Origin: Butyricimonas faecalis
Lineage (GTDB): Bacteria > Bacteroidota > Bacteroidia > Bacteroidales > Marinifilaceae
Direction of reading: 5' to 3'
Assembly: GCF_003991565.1 (NCBI RefSeq)
Contig: NZ_CP032819.1
Span: 558,001-622,000 of the forward strand
DNA length: 64,000 nucleotides
Positions within the stretch are counted from its first letter, which is position 1, and each line of letters begins with the position of its first letter. Under the pieces are notes generated by a model that was given only the letters and a program-made list of their open reading frames with translations, was not told the origin of the DNA and made no database searches. Shown in pieces: positions 9,842 to 18,884 of this stretch. The position numbers and the translations under genes are program-made.

Positions 9842-12169
9842 TTAAAAATGGTAACTCCACGTCACGGATGGTACAAACGGAAGTAAACTCCAACTTCGGG
9901 TAGTTACCCCTTCTCTCGTTTGTTTGTGGTATATGATAGAAGGATTCTTACGGGCATACAAATTATAAATGCCAAATACCCATGAACTCCCTTTCCCTTT
10001 TCGATTGTCCAGAACATATGATATATCCAAATGATGATAGGTTGGCATTCGAAAATTATTCGGACGTTCAATATATTCCCGGTATTGCATGTTGTCTGCA
10101 TCGGTTTGAGAACTTTCCGGCATGGGAGCCGCATGATAGAATTGTTTCCCTATCGAGATATAATTCCCGGTGGCAAGGGTAAAGTTCATTGAAAATGATT
10201 TGTTAAACTTACATTTTTCTTTTATGGGGATCGTGTAATTGGTCGTTATGTTCAACTTATGCCGACGATCGTATTCAAACGGAAACCATTCCCCATTATT
10301 TACATGATCAAAACGACGTTCTGATTTTGACCACGAATAGGAAAACCACCCCGTCAAGGCTCCGGCAGTTTTCTTTAGCATAAGATCTATTCCATAAGCT
10401 CGTCCTTTACCCATGTCCACATAATCCTGCCAGCTTCTGTCTTTCGTTTTAAGAAAAAGAATACCATCTTGGTAACGCACCACGTGGTTCATCCGGTGGA
10501 AATAGCCTTCGATTGAAAAATTCCAGGTATTTGCAAAGGCATAAAAGCAAGCTATTGAGAATAAGTCTGAAGATGCAGGAGCTACCCGCTGGGTAACAGG
10601 AACCCACAAATCGGTATTCATACCCATCGAATTGCTCGTCAATAGATGCTGCGATTGTTGCATCCTTGCCCATGAGGTTTTTAATAATAGGCTCTCTCCC
10701 ATCCGGTACGAAATAGAGAGACGAGGTTGCAGGGAATAGTAACTGGCGTTAGGCACTGCCAGTAAACTAAAACGCACTCCGGCATCCAAGCTCCAACGAT
10801 CATTCGGTTGCCAATGATCTTCCAGATAAGCTTCTATCGAATATACATTACCAGTGGTTGTGTCTCTCACGTGTTCATTCAAGTTTACACTACCGATATA
10901 TGACATTTCCGGGGCAAAGTATTTCATAGAGCAAACCGTTCCGAATCGGGTGCGGTGCTTCTCCCCGATAGAAATTTCCGAATCGGTTTTCAAGGTCCAG
11001 TCCCGTAATCGAGAAGTTGTCTTCGATTGTTCCCGTTGAGAGGCGTTCTCGTTATATACCGTCATGATTTGGCTATTATTGAATTGACTATAATACAAGG
11101 TGATATTAGAGAAAAAAGTCGGGCTGAAAAGATGATTCCAACGCCCCGAAACACTTAGATTTCCCCAGTAAAATTGGAAACGGTCTGCATGTATGGAACC
11201 CTTTACTTTCCATGTTGCAAAACGAGAATCACGGCTATTGTACATGCTTATATACAGTCGATTATGTGGATTTATTTCCCAATTTACTTTAGCATTCAAA
11301 TCATAAAAGTTATAACCGGTGGAAAAATCATTCCCGGCGATCTTTTGTCCCGCCCATAGTAAACCGTCCAACCAAGTTCTTCTTCCCGATATGAGGAACG
11401 AAGCCTTATCTTTTTTCAGTGGTCCTTCTACAACCGCGGATCCTGCTACCGGACTAACATGAATGTCGCCTGAATATTTTTTGCGATTCCCTTCCCGCAT
11501 GGTCAATTCCAGCACGGAGGACAAGCTACCTCCGTAACGAGCGGGAAGATCACCCGTGTAGAGCGTGACATCTTGCAGGGCATCCCCATTAAAAGCGGAA
11601 AAATACCCGTAAGCGTGATTCACGTTATACACGGGAAGACCATCCAGTAAAAATTGCGTGTTGTCGGGACTACCACCCCTTACGCTAAAACCGGTTAACC
11701 CTTCCTGACCGGGATTCACTCCGGGGAGAAAATGAAGGGATTTCAACACGTCAGCCTCCCCTAGGACCGCAGGCATTCGTTTCACCCTATCCAAAGATAA
11801 GGAATGTTTTCCCACGGCAGATGAAAAAGCATTCTTTTTCTCCACAACCAACACTTCTTCCAGGTAATTTCCGGGAAACAAGGAGATGATAATCAACGTA
11901 TCTGTTTTTAGGTTAATCGTAGATTCCACACGGGTAAATCCCACGTGACTTACAGATAAATGGTTCTCGCCGCGAGGCAACGAGAGTGAAAAGAATCCAT
12001 ATCGGTTACAGGTTATTCCCCGCCCGCTTTTCGTTTCAACGATCGTGGCATTTACCAATCGTTCTCCTGTTGTCTTGTTCTCAATATACCCGCTTAACGT
12101 CACGTTTTGTGCGAAAGAAGTAAATACTACTCCATTCAGAATACTGAATATAAAGAAAATACGCTTCAT
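9842..12169 (-). CDS. TonB-dependent outer membrane receptor (no STN domain), FecA/FepA type
   Basis: An outer-membrane active transporter of 775 residues. From the ATG at 12169 it has a signal peptide (MKRIFFIFSILNGVVFTSFAQ), a carboxypeptidase-like regulatory domain at about 20-105 (LSGYIENKTTGERLVNATIVE...GFTRV), a plug domain (LPGVNPGQEGLTGFSVRGGSPDNTQFLLDGLPVYNVNHAYGYFSAF) and a beta barrel ending in the aromatic residue F (WSYHF). An upstream in-frame extension to 12283 was rejected because it overlaps the DUF4249 gene and hides the signal peptide. AAGGAGTGAT precedes the ATG. It is the fifth gene of the sigma-FecR operon and is separated from the DUF4249 gene by four bases. The substrate is unknown; iron complexes are the usual guess. 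Confidence 0.93.
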   Translation of the reverse strand: MKRIFFIFSILNGVVFTSFAQNVTLSGYIENKTTGERLVNATIVETKSGRGITCNRYGFFSLSLPRGENHLSVSHVGFTRVESTINLKTDTLIIISLFPGNYLEEVLVVEKKNAFSSAVGKHSLSLDRVKRMPAVLGEADVLKSLHFLPGVNPGQEGLTGFSVRGGSPDNTQFLLDGLPVYNVNHAYGYFSAFNGDALQDVTLYTGDLPARYGGSLSSVLELTMREGNRKKYSGDIHVSPVAGSAVVEGPLKKDKASFLISGRRTWLDGLLWAGQKIAGNDFSTGYNFYDLNAKVNWEINPHNRLYISMYNSRDSRFATWKVKGSIHADRFQFYWGNLSVSGRWNHLFSPTFFSNITLYYSQFNNSQIMTVYNENASQREQSKTTSRLRDWTLKTDSEISIGEKHRTRFGTVCSMKYFAPEMSYIGSVNLNEHVRDTTTGNVYSIEAYLEDHWQPNDRWSLDAGVRFSLLAVPNASYYSLQPRLSISYRMGESLLLKTSWARMQQSQHLLTSNSMGMNTDLWVPVTQRVAPASSDLFSIACFYAFANTWNFSIEGYFHRMNHVVRYQDGILFLKTKDRSWQDYVDMGKGRAYGIDLMLKKTAGALTGWFSYSWSKSERRFDHVNNGEWFPFEYDRRHKLNITTNYTIPIKEKCKFNKSFSMNFTLATGNYISIGKQFYHAAPMPESSQTDADNMQYREYIERPNNFRMPTYHHLDISYVLDNRKGKGSSWVFGIYNLYARKNPSIIYHKQTREGVTTRSWSLLPFVPSVTWSYHF

Positions 12170-12173
12170 CTTA

Positions 12174-13115
12174 TCACTCCTTCCGTTTCGTGAATACTTG
12201 AATGAATACATCTTCATATTTTGAATAAGAGGCCACCAGCCCGGTTCCCCCGTGTATGTTAGAATAAGTCCATAAAGGAGCATAAAACAGGGGTTCTGAA
12301 TCCATTGCCGATAAATAATCGTCGTTCACAATCGACGATTTCAAATAACGATCATAATTTTCATCAAGACTCAGTATAAAACGGGTACTTTTATAGCATC
12401 CCGTGTCCGGTTCCCAGTAATAATACCCCGAACGCCGTCCTTTGTAGCTTAACTCGATCTCCTTTCCCGACAAACCGCTATCCTCTACTCTTAAATAGTA
12501 ATCGTATTCCGCCGGGATTTCTTCATCAAAGTCAAAACTGCGGTTAAAGGCATCTGGCAATGTACTATTTGTTCTAAGATACGCCAAGAGTTTAGTATGC
12601 AAGGTGTCCGGAACTCCATTCTGAGAAGAATGGGTGGAAGACAGCCAATAATAGTTTTTTTCTTCTTCCCGATCAGTCCATCGATTGATAATCCGTTCCT
12701 GCAGGCTGTCACATTCTATACTAGCATTCAACAAGGGTGCCGGTACTCTGGTTTCCCCCCAAACAAGCGATTTGCCCGGAATGTCTACTTCTATCCGGTA
12801 AACTTTGGTTGCCTCCACGTGGTGGACTATGGTATACCATCCCTCTTTTCGGTAGTGGCATTCTCCCACGAAATGATCGTCCTGATATAATTTAACCAAA
12901 GCATTTGCCTCTACAGGAAAATCGCCTTGTTCGTAGACGTTTTTTGTCCAAGTGACCCGAACCCGAACCGTATCGTTACCAGCCATTAAAATACTATTTA
13001 CAACCGGAACGGGAGATTGGGCGTTTAAATCAAGGTGCAATTTTTGCTCACATCCGTTTAATAATAATTCCCATGTTAACAACACGAGGAATATTCCGAC
13101 AACTTCTTTTTTCAT
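12174..13115 (-). CDS. DUF4249 domain lipoprotein (partner of downstream receptor)
   Basis: A 313-residue Bacteroidetes protein of the DUF4249 family, whose function is not established. The N-terminus has a lipoprotein signal (FLVLLTWELLLNGCEQ, lipobox LNGC). It continues with the family-style opening (NSILMAGNDTVRVRVTWTKN), a Greek-key or Ig-like strand region (EANALVKLYQDDHFVGE) and IEVDIPGKSLVWGETRVPAP. Family members usually sit beside TonB receptors, and here the gene is four bases upstream of one, so a surface or periplasmic accessory to that transporter is the natural inference. It lies downstream of a second, related DUF4249 gene (13182-14153) with a 66-base gap. Confidence 0.85.
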   Translation of the reverse strand: MKKEVVGIFLVLLTWELLLNGCEQKLHLDLNAQSPVPVVNSILMAGNDTVRVRVTWTKNVYEQGDFPVEANALVKLYQDDHFVGECHYRKEGWYTIVHHVEATKVYRIEVDIPGKSLVWGETRVPAPLLNASIECDSLQERIINRWTDREEEKNYYWLSSTHSSQNGVPDTLHTKLLAYLRTNSTLPDAFNRSFDFDEEIPAEYDYYLRVEDSGLSGKEIELSYKGRRSGYYYWEPDTGCYKSTRFILSLDENYDRYLKSSIVNDDYLSAMDSEPLFYAPLWTYSNIHGGTGLVASYSKYEDVFIQVFTKRKE

Positions 13116-13181
13116 GTATTGAATCTTTTAAGTTTTCTACTCTTAAGAGTCAATAAACAGAAAAACCCCTATTCTATTTTT

Positions 13182-14153
13182 TCATTTTTGTGACTTTGCC
13201 CGAAAATCCATGATTATTTCACGAGTAAAACAACTCCCTACTACACCGAGCCCGCCTTCTACGTTGGAATACACTTGAATGGGTTCCTTGTACATATCCG
13301 GTTGTTTCTCGTGAAGTCCCAGAGTATACAGATAATCAAACAAAGGCTTGTCCATCCGAAGGATCTTTACACGTAAACGATGATATTCTTTTTCCACGAA
13401 TCGAATCGTGTCTTTATTCTCAATCGCCCACGCATTCCTCTCGTAAGAATAGGGATAAGTTATACTTGCCTGAAGAATCTGTTTCTTTCCCCGGAAAGTT
13501 TTATTTGTAAATACCTGATAAGGATTAGTATTTATCTCTTTCCCCCAAATCGTTGACACGATTTCTTTCGATAATAATTCGTCTCCCGAAAGATCAACAT
13601 CATAAGTGTACGTTATGGAAGAATCTATTTTTACATGCCCATTCCTCCGGAAGCTCCCACGGTAAAAGGTTTCATTCTCAACTACTAACCTGTAATAATT
13701 CTCTGTATCTCCTTGATCTTTCATGCCGATACGCAATTGAAGCATATTCCAGTTTCGGGAAGTATCCAATTCAATTTCCGGAAACGGGCTACATACAATG
13801 GTTGAACCCGTTGCGTCCTCTAATCCCGTACACGAAACTTTTATCGTGATCTTATCTCCCACTTTAGGACGAATATCTGACAAATACCTGTTATTGCCTA
13901 TCGGCCGTAATTCTCCGGAATAAAGATCGTTCACGTATACTTGGCATCTTATATTTGATGTAGAATCAAGCTCCGTGTTATCTGTATATGTCCTTGATTT
14001 CGAGATTTCAGCATATAGTAACGAATCCGCTTCCGCGTAAGCATAGATAACCAACCGACTTTCAGGTACTTTTCCTCGAAAATCGTATTCCTCGGAACGA
14101 TTACACCCGCAGTAGAAGAAACAAACTGATAAAATAAAAATCACTATTCTCAT
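13182..14153 (-). CDS. DUF4249 domain lipoprotein (partner of STN receptor)
   Basis: A second DUF4249-family protein, 323 residues when started at the ATG 14153 (MRIVIFILSVCFFYCGCNRSEEYDF, lipobox YCGC). A longer frame to 14255 exists but would run into the upstream receptor gene, whose stop is at 14158, four bases before this ATG. Family-style features include RLVIYAYAEADSLLYAEISKSRTYTD and a C-terminal YSNVEGGLGVVGSCFTREIIMDF. The first DUF4249 protein ends in a similar way (YSNIHGGTGLVASYSKYEDVFIQVF). The likeness of the two pairs suggests that receptor plus DUF4249 was duplicated as a unit and then diverged. Confidence 0.85.
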   Translation of the reverse strand: MRIVIFILSVCFFYCGCNRSEEYDFRGKVPESRLVIYAYAEADSLLYAEISKSRTYTDNTELDSTSNIRCQVYVNDLYSGELRPIGNNRYLSDIRPKVGDKITIKVSCTGLEDATGSTIVCSPFPEIELDTSRNWNMLQLRIGMKDQGDTENYYRLVVENETFYRGSFRRNGHVKIDSSITYTYDVDLSGDELLSKEIVSTIWGKEINTNPYQVFTNKTFRGKKQILQASITYPYSYERNAWAIENKDTIRFVEKEYHRLRVKILRMDKPLFDYLYTLGLHEKQPDMYKEPIQVYSNVEGGLGVVGSCFTREIIMDFRAKSQK

Positions 14154-14157
14154 AACT

Positions 14158-16782
14158 TTAAAAAGTAAACGTGTAAGAAAAAGAGGGAATAATCGGGAAA
14201 AGCCAATCGTTACTAAAATATTGGCGTTCTTCCCGTCCTCTGTATTTCGTGTCAAAATCGGGACTTAACCCAACCGTGTTCCACCTGCAATAAGCATTAT
14301 ATAAATTAATACTCCACGTGGAAGTCCCGTGTCGGCGACGGCGATGAAAATTGAATCCCAAATCCAACCGATGATAATCGGGAGTCTTCACGTTATTGCG
14401 TTTTTCAATATGAAATATAACATCCGTTTGCCCGTCCCCTTTTTCTCCGGGCAAGGCAACCGGACTATCATATCTTTCTAATGGTTGCGTCGTATAGAAT
14501 CCGTTATTAAAAGTCCAAGTTGCACTAATATCAAAAAAATCGCTGAACTTATGTAGCAGAACCAGGTTAAGAATATGACGACTATCATATTTTGCCGGGA
14601 AATGGTGTCCTTGATTTATCGAACCATCCGAGAACCAACGATAGGCGTGCGAGAGCGTGTAATTTATCCATCCGCTTGTGTTTCCTCCTTTTTTTTGAAG
14701 CATCCATTCCAAGCCAAAAGAGCGACCATTCCCGAAATGAACATTCTCTTTCCAATCCAAATATTCCGGGGTGATATCCATTCCGTGATAATCATCCACC
14801 AAATTAGCCTGTGTTTTATAAAACCCTTCCATGGAAAAATGCCATTGCGCACGCGGGTGATAGTAAATGCCCAAAACACATTGATGTGATTTCATCGGTT
14901 TCACCTCGTCACTAACCGGAACCCACAAATCGGTAGGCATATTCAACATACTGCTTCCCAGCTGATGAATATATTGCGACATAAGCGTGTAAGAAGCCTT
15001 CGCTGCCCAACGGGTATTCCAATTATATTGCATGGAAAAACGAGGCTCCAAAGAGAAATAATTTGTATTGCCAACGTGAAATAATGTACCCCTGAGTCCG
15101 GGATGTATGGTCCATTTTTCTTTTATAGCAATTTCATCTTCAACATAAAGAGCCACGTCATGAGCATATTCTTTATAATTTACCTGTTTTTCAAAAATTT
15201 GCTCCATATCTTTCACTTTATTTAAAGTTATTCGTTTTTCCGGCACGTAAACATGATAAATATAATGTCCTCCAAAATATAAACGATTCCAATGATTCAA
15301 GGCATAAGTGAAATCACTTTTCATTCTCCATTCCTTCTGACCTGATTTAAAATGGATTTTCTTTAATTGGACGGTATCACCGAGAGATGTTTCATGTCGA
15401 TATCTTTTATTCATGGAGGCACGATATTGATTATAAGAAAATACGGTGTTCATATACAAATTCGGAGAAATCATTTTATCCCATCGTAAACCGATTCCCC
15501 AATTTCCCCAAGCACTACGCATATCATCCCGTACACGATCTGGATTCATAAAATAAGAATCCTTTTCGTTCTTTTTATATTTCAAATGATCGTTCCCATA
15601 GAAAAAAATAAAAGAAATTGTATTCTGTTTCGAGAATAGACGGGTCAGCTTGATATTTATATCCGAGAAATTATACCCAATCTTTTCTTTACTATCACTC
15701 GTGTTGTTTATTGCAGCATAAATAGGAGCTCCAATTAAATCGATGTAAGTCCTTCTAGCTGTGATATGAAACGAACTACGATTTCTTTCAATAGGACCTT
15801 CAATATTAAAGTTACTAGACAAAAGACCAATAGAAAAACTACCATGATATTCTTGTAAATTTCCCTCTTTCAATCGTACATCCATGATGGAAGAAAGATG
15901 TCCACCATAACGAGCGGGAAAACTTGATTTGTAGAAATTTACGTTTTTCACGGCATCGGAATTGAATACCGAGAAAAATCCTAATAAATGATTCGCGTTA
16001 TACAAAGGAATGTCATCTATCAGAAATTGATTTTCATCTCGATTTCCCCCTCGAACCTGTATCCCGGCTATTCCTTCCATGCCTACCCGCACCCCGGGAA
16101 ATAGTTGAACTGCTTTCAGAAGGTCACTTTCTCCTAAAAGTTTTGGGATCATAGTTGCAGTAAAGATCGGGAATTCCACTTGTCCCGGTTGCGAGTTCTT
16201 TACCCATCCGGGAATATAGGGTTGAACCACAACAATTTCATCCAAGTTCAACATGGGCTGTAATTCGACATGAAGCACGGTATCCGATTTCAAATAGAAT
16301 TGACATGAAGCACTTTGATACCCCACGTAGGAATAATTTAAACATACTTCTCCTTCCGGTACGATTAACGTGTAGAACCCGTAATTGTTGGTAGCAGCGC
16401 CCACGTGCAATCGAGAATCATAAACGGAGGCTCCAATCAGTCTTTCCCGAGATTCTTTGTCATATATTCTTCCATAAACAATGAAAAAACGTTTCCCTTG
16501 TTTTAAAATGATATATCTTCCTAATTTCTCCCAAGAGATATTTGATGATTTAAACAAAAAGTTTAACACCTGTTCAAGATTAGCCTGTTTTATAGATATT
16601 TTATTTGATGATAATTGATGTAAAATAGAAGGTGAATATGAAAATATATATCCTGTCTGTTGCTCAATTTTTTCCAACACTTCTTCCACGGGAGTTTCAC
16701 GAAATGTAAATGAAAAAACTTCTTGAGCATTTCCCCTCACGATACAAAAAATCAACAAGATAAGTATAAGTCTGGCACGCAT
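14158..16782 (-). CDS. TonB-dependent receptor with N-terminal STN signalling domain (FecA-like)
   Basis: An outer-membrane transducer of 874 residues. After a signal peptide (MRARLILILLIFCIVRGNAQ) comes an STN domain at about 25-95 (FTFRETPVEEVLEKIEQQTGYIFSYSPS...ISIKQANLEQVLNFLFKSSNISW). This is the part that contacts a FecR anti-sigma factor in trans-envelope signalling. A carboxypeptidase-like domain follows at about 97-190, then a plug (LFPGVRVGMEGIAGIQVRGGNRDENQFLIDDIPLYNANHLLGFFSVF) and a beta barrel ending YTFTF. It begins two bases after the fecR-like gene. This is the canonical sigma-FecR-receptor order, so receptor occupancy probably controls transcription of the operon. Confidence 0.94.
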   Translation of the reverse strand: MRARLILILLIFCIVRGNAQEVFSFTFRETPVEEVLEKIEQQTGYIFSYSPSILHQLSSNKISIKQANLEQVLNFLFKSSNISWEKLGRYIILKQGKRFFIVYGRIYDKESRERLIGASVYDSRLHVGAATNNYGFYTLIVPEGEVCLNYSYVGYQSASCQFYLKSDTVLHVELQPMLNLDEIVVVQPYIPGWVKNSQPGQVEFPIFTATMIPKLLGESDLLKAVQLFPGVRVGMEGIAGIQVRGGNRDENQFLIDDIPLYNANHLLGFFSVFNSDAVKNVNFYKSSFPARYGGHLSSIMDVRLKEGNLQEYHGSFSIGLLSSNFNIEGPIERNRSSFHITARRTYIDLIGAPIYAAINNTSDSKEKIGYNFSDINIKLTRLFSKQNTISFIFFYGNDHLKYKKNEKDSYFMNPDRVRDDMRSAWGNWGIGLRWDKMISPNLYMNTVFSYNQYRASMNKRYRHETSLGDTVQLKKIHFKSGQKEWRMKSDFTYALNHWNRLYFGGHYIYHVYVPEKRITLNKVKDMEQIFEKQVNYKEYAHDVALYVEDEIAIKEKWTIHPGLRGTLFHVGNTNYFSLEPRFSMQYNWNTRWAAKASYTLMSQYIHQLGSSMLNMPTDLWVPVSDEVKPMKSHQCVLGIYYHPRAQWHFSMEGFYKTQANLVDDYHGMDITPEYLDWKENVHFGNGRSFGLEWMLQKKGGNTSGWINYTLSHAYRWFSDGSINQGHHFPAKYDSRHILNLVLLHKFSDFFDISATWTFNNGFYTTQPLERYDSPVALPGEKGDGQTDVIFHIEKRNNVKTPDYHRLDLGFNFHRRRRHGTSTWSINLYNAYCRWNTVGLSPDFDTKYRGREERQYFSNDWLFPIIPSFSYTFTF

Positions 16783-16784
16783 TC

Positions 16785-17672
16785 TTAAATTGTTAATTGA
16801 ATACCTAAAGTTCTGTTAATGATGTCGATCGCTTCTTTTAGTGAAACATCTTTAAAAACAACAGTTATCCGAAGTGTCGCATAATCAGCAGGTAGTGTTA
16901 CATGACTACCATAGTATTCATTCAGTATTTCAATGACTTCAGATAGAGGTGCATTATCAAATTTGAGGATTTGCATTTCACCTTTATCTTCTTTCGTGAA
17001 GATCATTAATTCTCCTTGCTTTTTTCCATACACAACAGACATTCCAGTCTCAAGTACACTTTTTTGTTTTTTATCTTGGGTAGTAATTTTCACCCGCCCT
17101 TTTTCTACAGATACTTCTGCTCGAAGTTTTTCTGCAATAACTTGAAAGGAAGTACCTAATACTTCTACTTGAATTAAAGATGTTTCCACGATAAAAGGTT
17201 TTACCGTGTCTTGTTTTACTTGGAAGAATGCCTCTCCCCGTAAGGAAAGCTCTCGATTTGTCTTTCCGAATTGAGAATTGTAAGCCAAACGACTATCTCC
17301 GTTTAGCGTTACTCGGGAACTATCCGGCAAATAAAATACGTTTGTTTCCCCAATTCGAGATAATAATATCGTTTCTTGAAGTGACGATCTATTCCAAAAC
17401 CATAATACTCCAAATGATAAAACCATGATGGATGCAGTCACCTGTAAAATTCGCAAGTGTTGTTTCTTCGCAGGGAATTTTATTTTTTGTATGGCCTGTC
17501 GAGAATCGAAAAATCCATATTTATAACGTTTCGAACCAAGTTCTATGCGGCGCTTGATTTGTTGAAATTCTCGTTGATGATCTTCACTTTCTTCTAACCA
17601 TTGTCCGACTTTTTGTTCTTCTTTTGTGTTTGCCTCACCAAGAATATATTTTGCTAGTAATTCATTTTTCAT
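16785..17672 (-). CDS. FecR-family anti-sigma factor
   Basis: An inner-membrane anti-sigma protein of 295 residues. The cytoplasmic N-terminal part (MKNELLAKYILGEANTKEEQKVGQWLEES) would bind the sigma factor. One membrane helix lies at about 76-93 (ILQVTASIMVLSFGVLWFW). The periplasmic FecR domain (ETNVFYLPDSSRVTLNGDSRLAYNSQFGKTNRELSLRGEAFFQV) follows at about 107-155, and then the C-terminal STN-contacting region (LKFDNAPLSEVIEILNEYYGSHVTLPADYATLRITVVFKDVSLKEAIDIINRTLGIQL). It lies 24 bases downstream of the sigma gene and two bases upstream of the receptor. Confidence 0.95.
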   Translation of the reverse strand: MKNELLAKYILGEANTKEEQKVGQWLEESEDHQREFQQIKRRIELGSKRYKYGFFDSRQAIQKIKFPAKKQHLRILQVTASIMVLSFGVLWFWNRSSLQETILLSRIGETNVFYLPDSSRVTLNGDSRLAYNSQFGKTNRELSLRGEAFFQVKQDTVKPFIVETSLIQVEVLGTSFQVIAEKLRAEVSVEKGRVKITTQDKKQKSVLETGMSVVYGKKQGELMIFTKEDKGEMQILKFDNAPLSEVIEILNEYYGSHVTLPADYATLRITVVFKDVSLKEAIDIINRTLGIQLTI

Positions 17673-17696
17673 ACTTTTGATATTTATGAGGTTATT

Positions 17697-18203
17697 TTAC
17701 CCGAAGAAAAATAAATAGATTTTTATTGCCTTATCTCTTAATGTCTTCAATGCCTTTCCCATTTGTCCCTCAACAGTTTTAATCGAAATATTCAGTTGAA
17801 TGGCAATCTCCCTATATTTCATGCCTTGCTGTTTTGCCATCAAAAATATATTCCGTCGTTCGGTAGGCAAAGCATCTATCCAGTCCCAAACTAAAGCCTC
17901 CTCCTCTACCGATATGGATAAGGCCTTCTCGTCTGTCAGATACATTGCGCTTTCCACGGAAACTTTTTCTTGATTCTTTTTTGCATATTTCACCGCCCGA
18001 TTCCGCACCACCGTGTATAAATACCCCTTCATATCTCCCACTTCCAAACTTCCAGCAATCGCCTTTTCCAACAATTCCACGAAAATCTGTTGTACAATAT
18101 CCTCCGAATCCTCGTATGATTCGGTTATATTTAGTGCATATAGACATAACGGTCTATACATCCACTGAAAATATTTTTCTAATATGCGAGAATTGACGAA
18201 CAT
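17697..18203 (-). CDS. ECF-type RNA polymerase sigma-70 factor
   Basis: A 168-residue extracytoplasmic-function sigma factor. Region 2 is visible near residues 12-75 (YFQWMYRPLCLYALNITESYEDSEDIVQQIFVELLEKA...KGYLYTVVRNRAVKYAKKN). Region 4 is near 108-160 (IDALPTERRNIFLMAKQQGMKYREIAIQLNISIKTVEGQMGKALKTLRD), with the helix-turn-helix in the last part. It heads the operon with fecR and two receptor/DUF4249 pairs and probably activates it. A TATTTTTG box (18237-18244, minus strand) lies 33 bases upstream of the ATG. Confidence 0.96.
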   Translation of the reverse strand: MFVNSRILEKYFQWMYRPLCLYALNITESYEDSEDIVQQIFVELLEKAIAGSLEVGDMKGYLYTVVRNRAVKYAKKNQEKVSVESAMYLTDEKALSISVEEEALVWDWIDALPTERRNIFLMAKQQGMKYREIAIQLNISIKTVEGQMGKALKTLRDKAIKIYLFFFG

Positions 18204-18236
18204 GATTTCTTATTTTACATGGTGGCAAATCGATAT

Positions 18237-18244
18237 CAAAAATA
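18237..18244 (-). promoter_or_regulatory. Possible -7 box of the sigma-fecR operon
   Basis: TATTTTTG on the minus strand fits the Bacteroidetes TAnnTTTG -7 consensus and lies 33 bases before the sigma-factor ATG. I see no good -33 TTTG at the usual spacing. Confidence 0.35.
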
Positions 18245-18260
18245 ACAAAATAAATACGAA

Positions 18261-18291
18261 GTAGTAATATTTTTTTTCAAGATATTACTAC
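18261..18291. repeat. Perfect 10-bp inverted repeat upstream of the ECF sigma gene
   Basis: GTAGTAATAT (18261-18270) and ATATTACTAC (18282-18291) are exact inverted copies around an 11-base T-rich loop. The repeat lies between the 3' end of the unknown gene 18341-18862 and the sigma promoter region. It may be a terminator for the former or a regulatory site for the latter. No long T tract follows the stem on the minus strand. Confidence 0.5.
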
Positions 18292-18340
18292 CCTTATTCC
18301 ATTTTGCCAATAGTTATTGCATCTGTTTTCCTGCAATCTA

Positions 18341-18862
18341 CTATAATAACCCTTGTTCTTTTTTCAATTTACCATCTTTTATTCTATATAGTATCATCGG
18401 GCGCATATTGTGTTTAACAGATATACTTTCAAAGTTATATATTGAACTATTTAATAGCATGTCTTTACTATAAAAACCCGTTCCGATATCATCTTTGTCA
18501 AGAATTGCGACAAAATAATTATTTACTAGTAATACTCCTTTATATCCCGTATAACTACCAGTATGTTTATTATAATATGAAATCAGTATCATAGTATCTC
18601 TTTCCAATGAGGTACTATTCACATCTTCATAAGAAAATTTTATTGTAAAACAAACGTTTTTACTAGAAACAGTATCTATTTTTGTTGTAACAAACTGAAT
18701 CCATGACTTCACTTCCCGTGTTAAATCTCTATTTAATAATTCTATATATTCTCCATATTCTCCATATTCATCCCTCGGAATGACCATATTTTGCCTTCTC
18801 TTTTTGATATCTTTACAACATACGAATAGTAAAACTATTAAAAATAATGCCATTCTATTCAT
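18341..18862 (-). CDS. Hypothetical lipoprotein, AT-rich gene
   Basis: I do not recognise the family. From the ATG at 18862 the protein has 173 residues and begins MNRMALFLIVLLFVCCKDIKK, which reads as a lipoprotein signal with a Cys pair after LLFV. A longer frame starting at 18904 would overlap the preceding gene by 20 bases and spoil the signal, so I prefer the shorter start. The body contains a short tandem (EYGEYGEYIE near residue 30) and a beta-rich C-terminal half (DTMILISYYNKHTGSYTGYKGVLLVNNYFVAILDKDDIG). The gene is visibly AT-richer than the sigma/receptor operon. It probably forms a unit with the gene at 18885-19355. Confidence 0.65.
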   Translation of the reverse strand: MNRMALFLIVLLFVCCKDIKKRRQNMVIPRDEYGEYGEYIELLNRDLTREVKSWIQFVTTKIDTVSSKNVCFTIKFSYEDVNSTSLERDTMILISYYNKHTGSYTGYKGVLLVNNYFVAILDKDDIGTGFYSKDMLLNSSIYNFESISVKHNMRPMILYRIKDGKLKKEQGLL

Positions 18863-18884
18863 TATTTTCTTAGGTATTAAATTG

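Noticed and set aside
12170-12283. Longer N-terminus for the TonB receptor ending at 9842
   Set aside because: It would overlap the DUF4249 gene and mask the signal peptide that starts at 12169.
14154-14255. Longer N-terminus for the DUF4249 protein at 13182
   Set aside because: It would run into the end of the STN receptor gene and destroy the lipoprotein signal at 14153.
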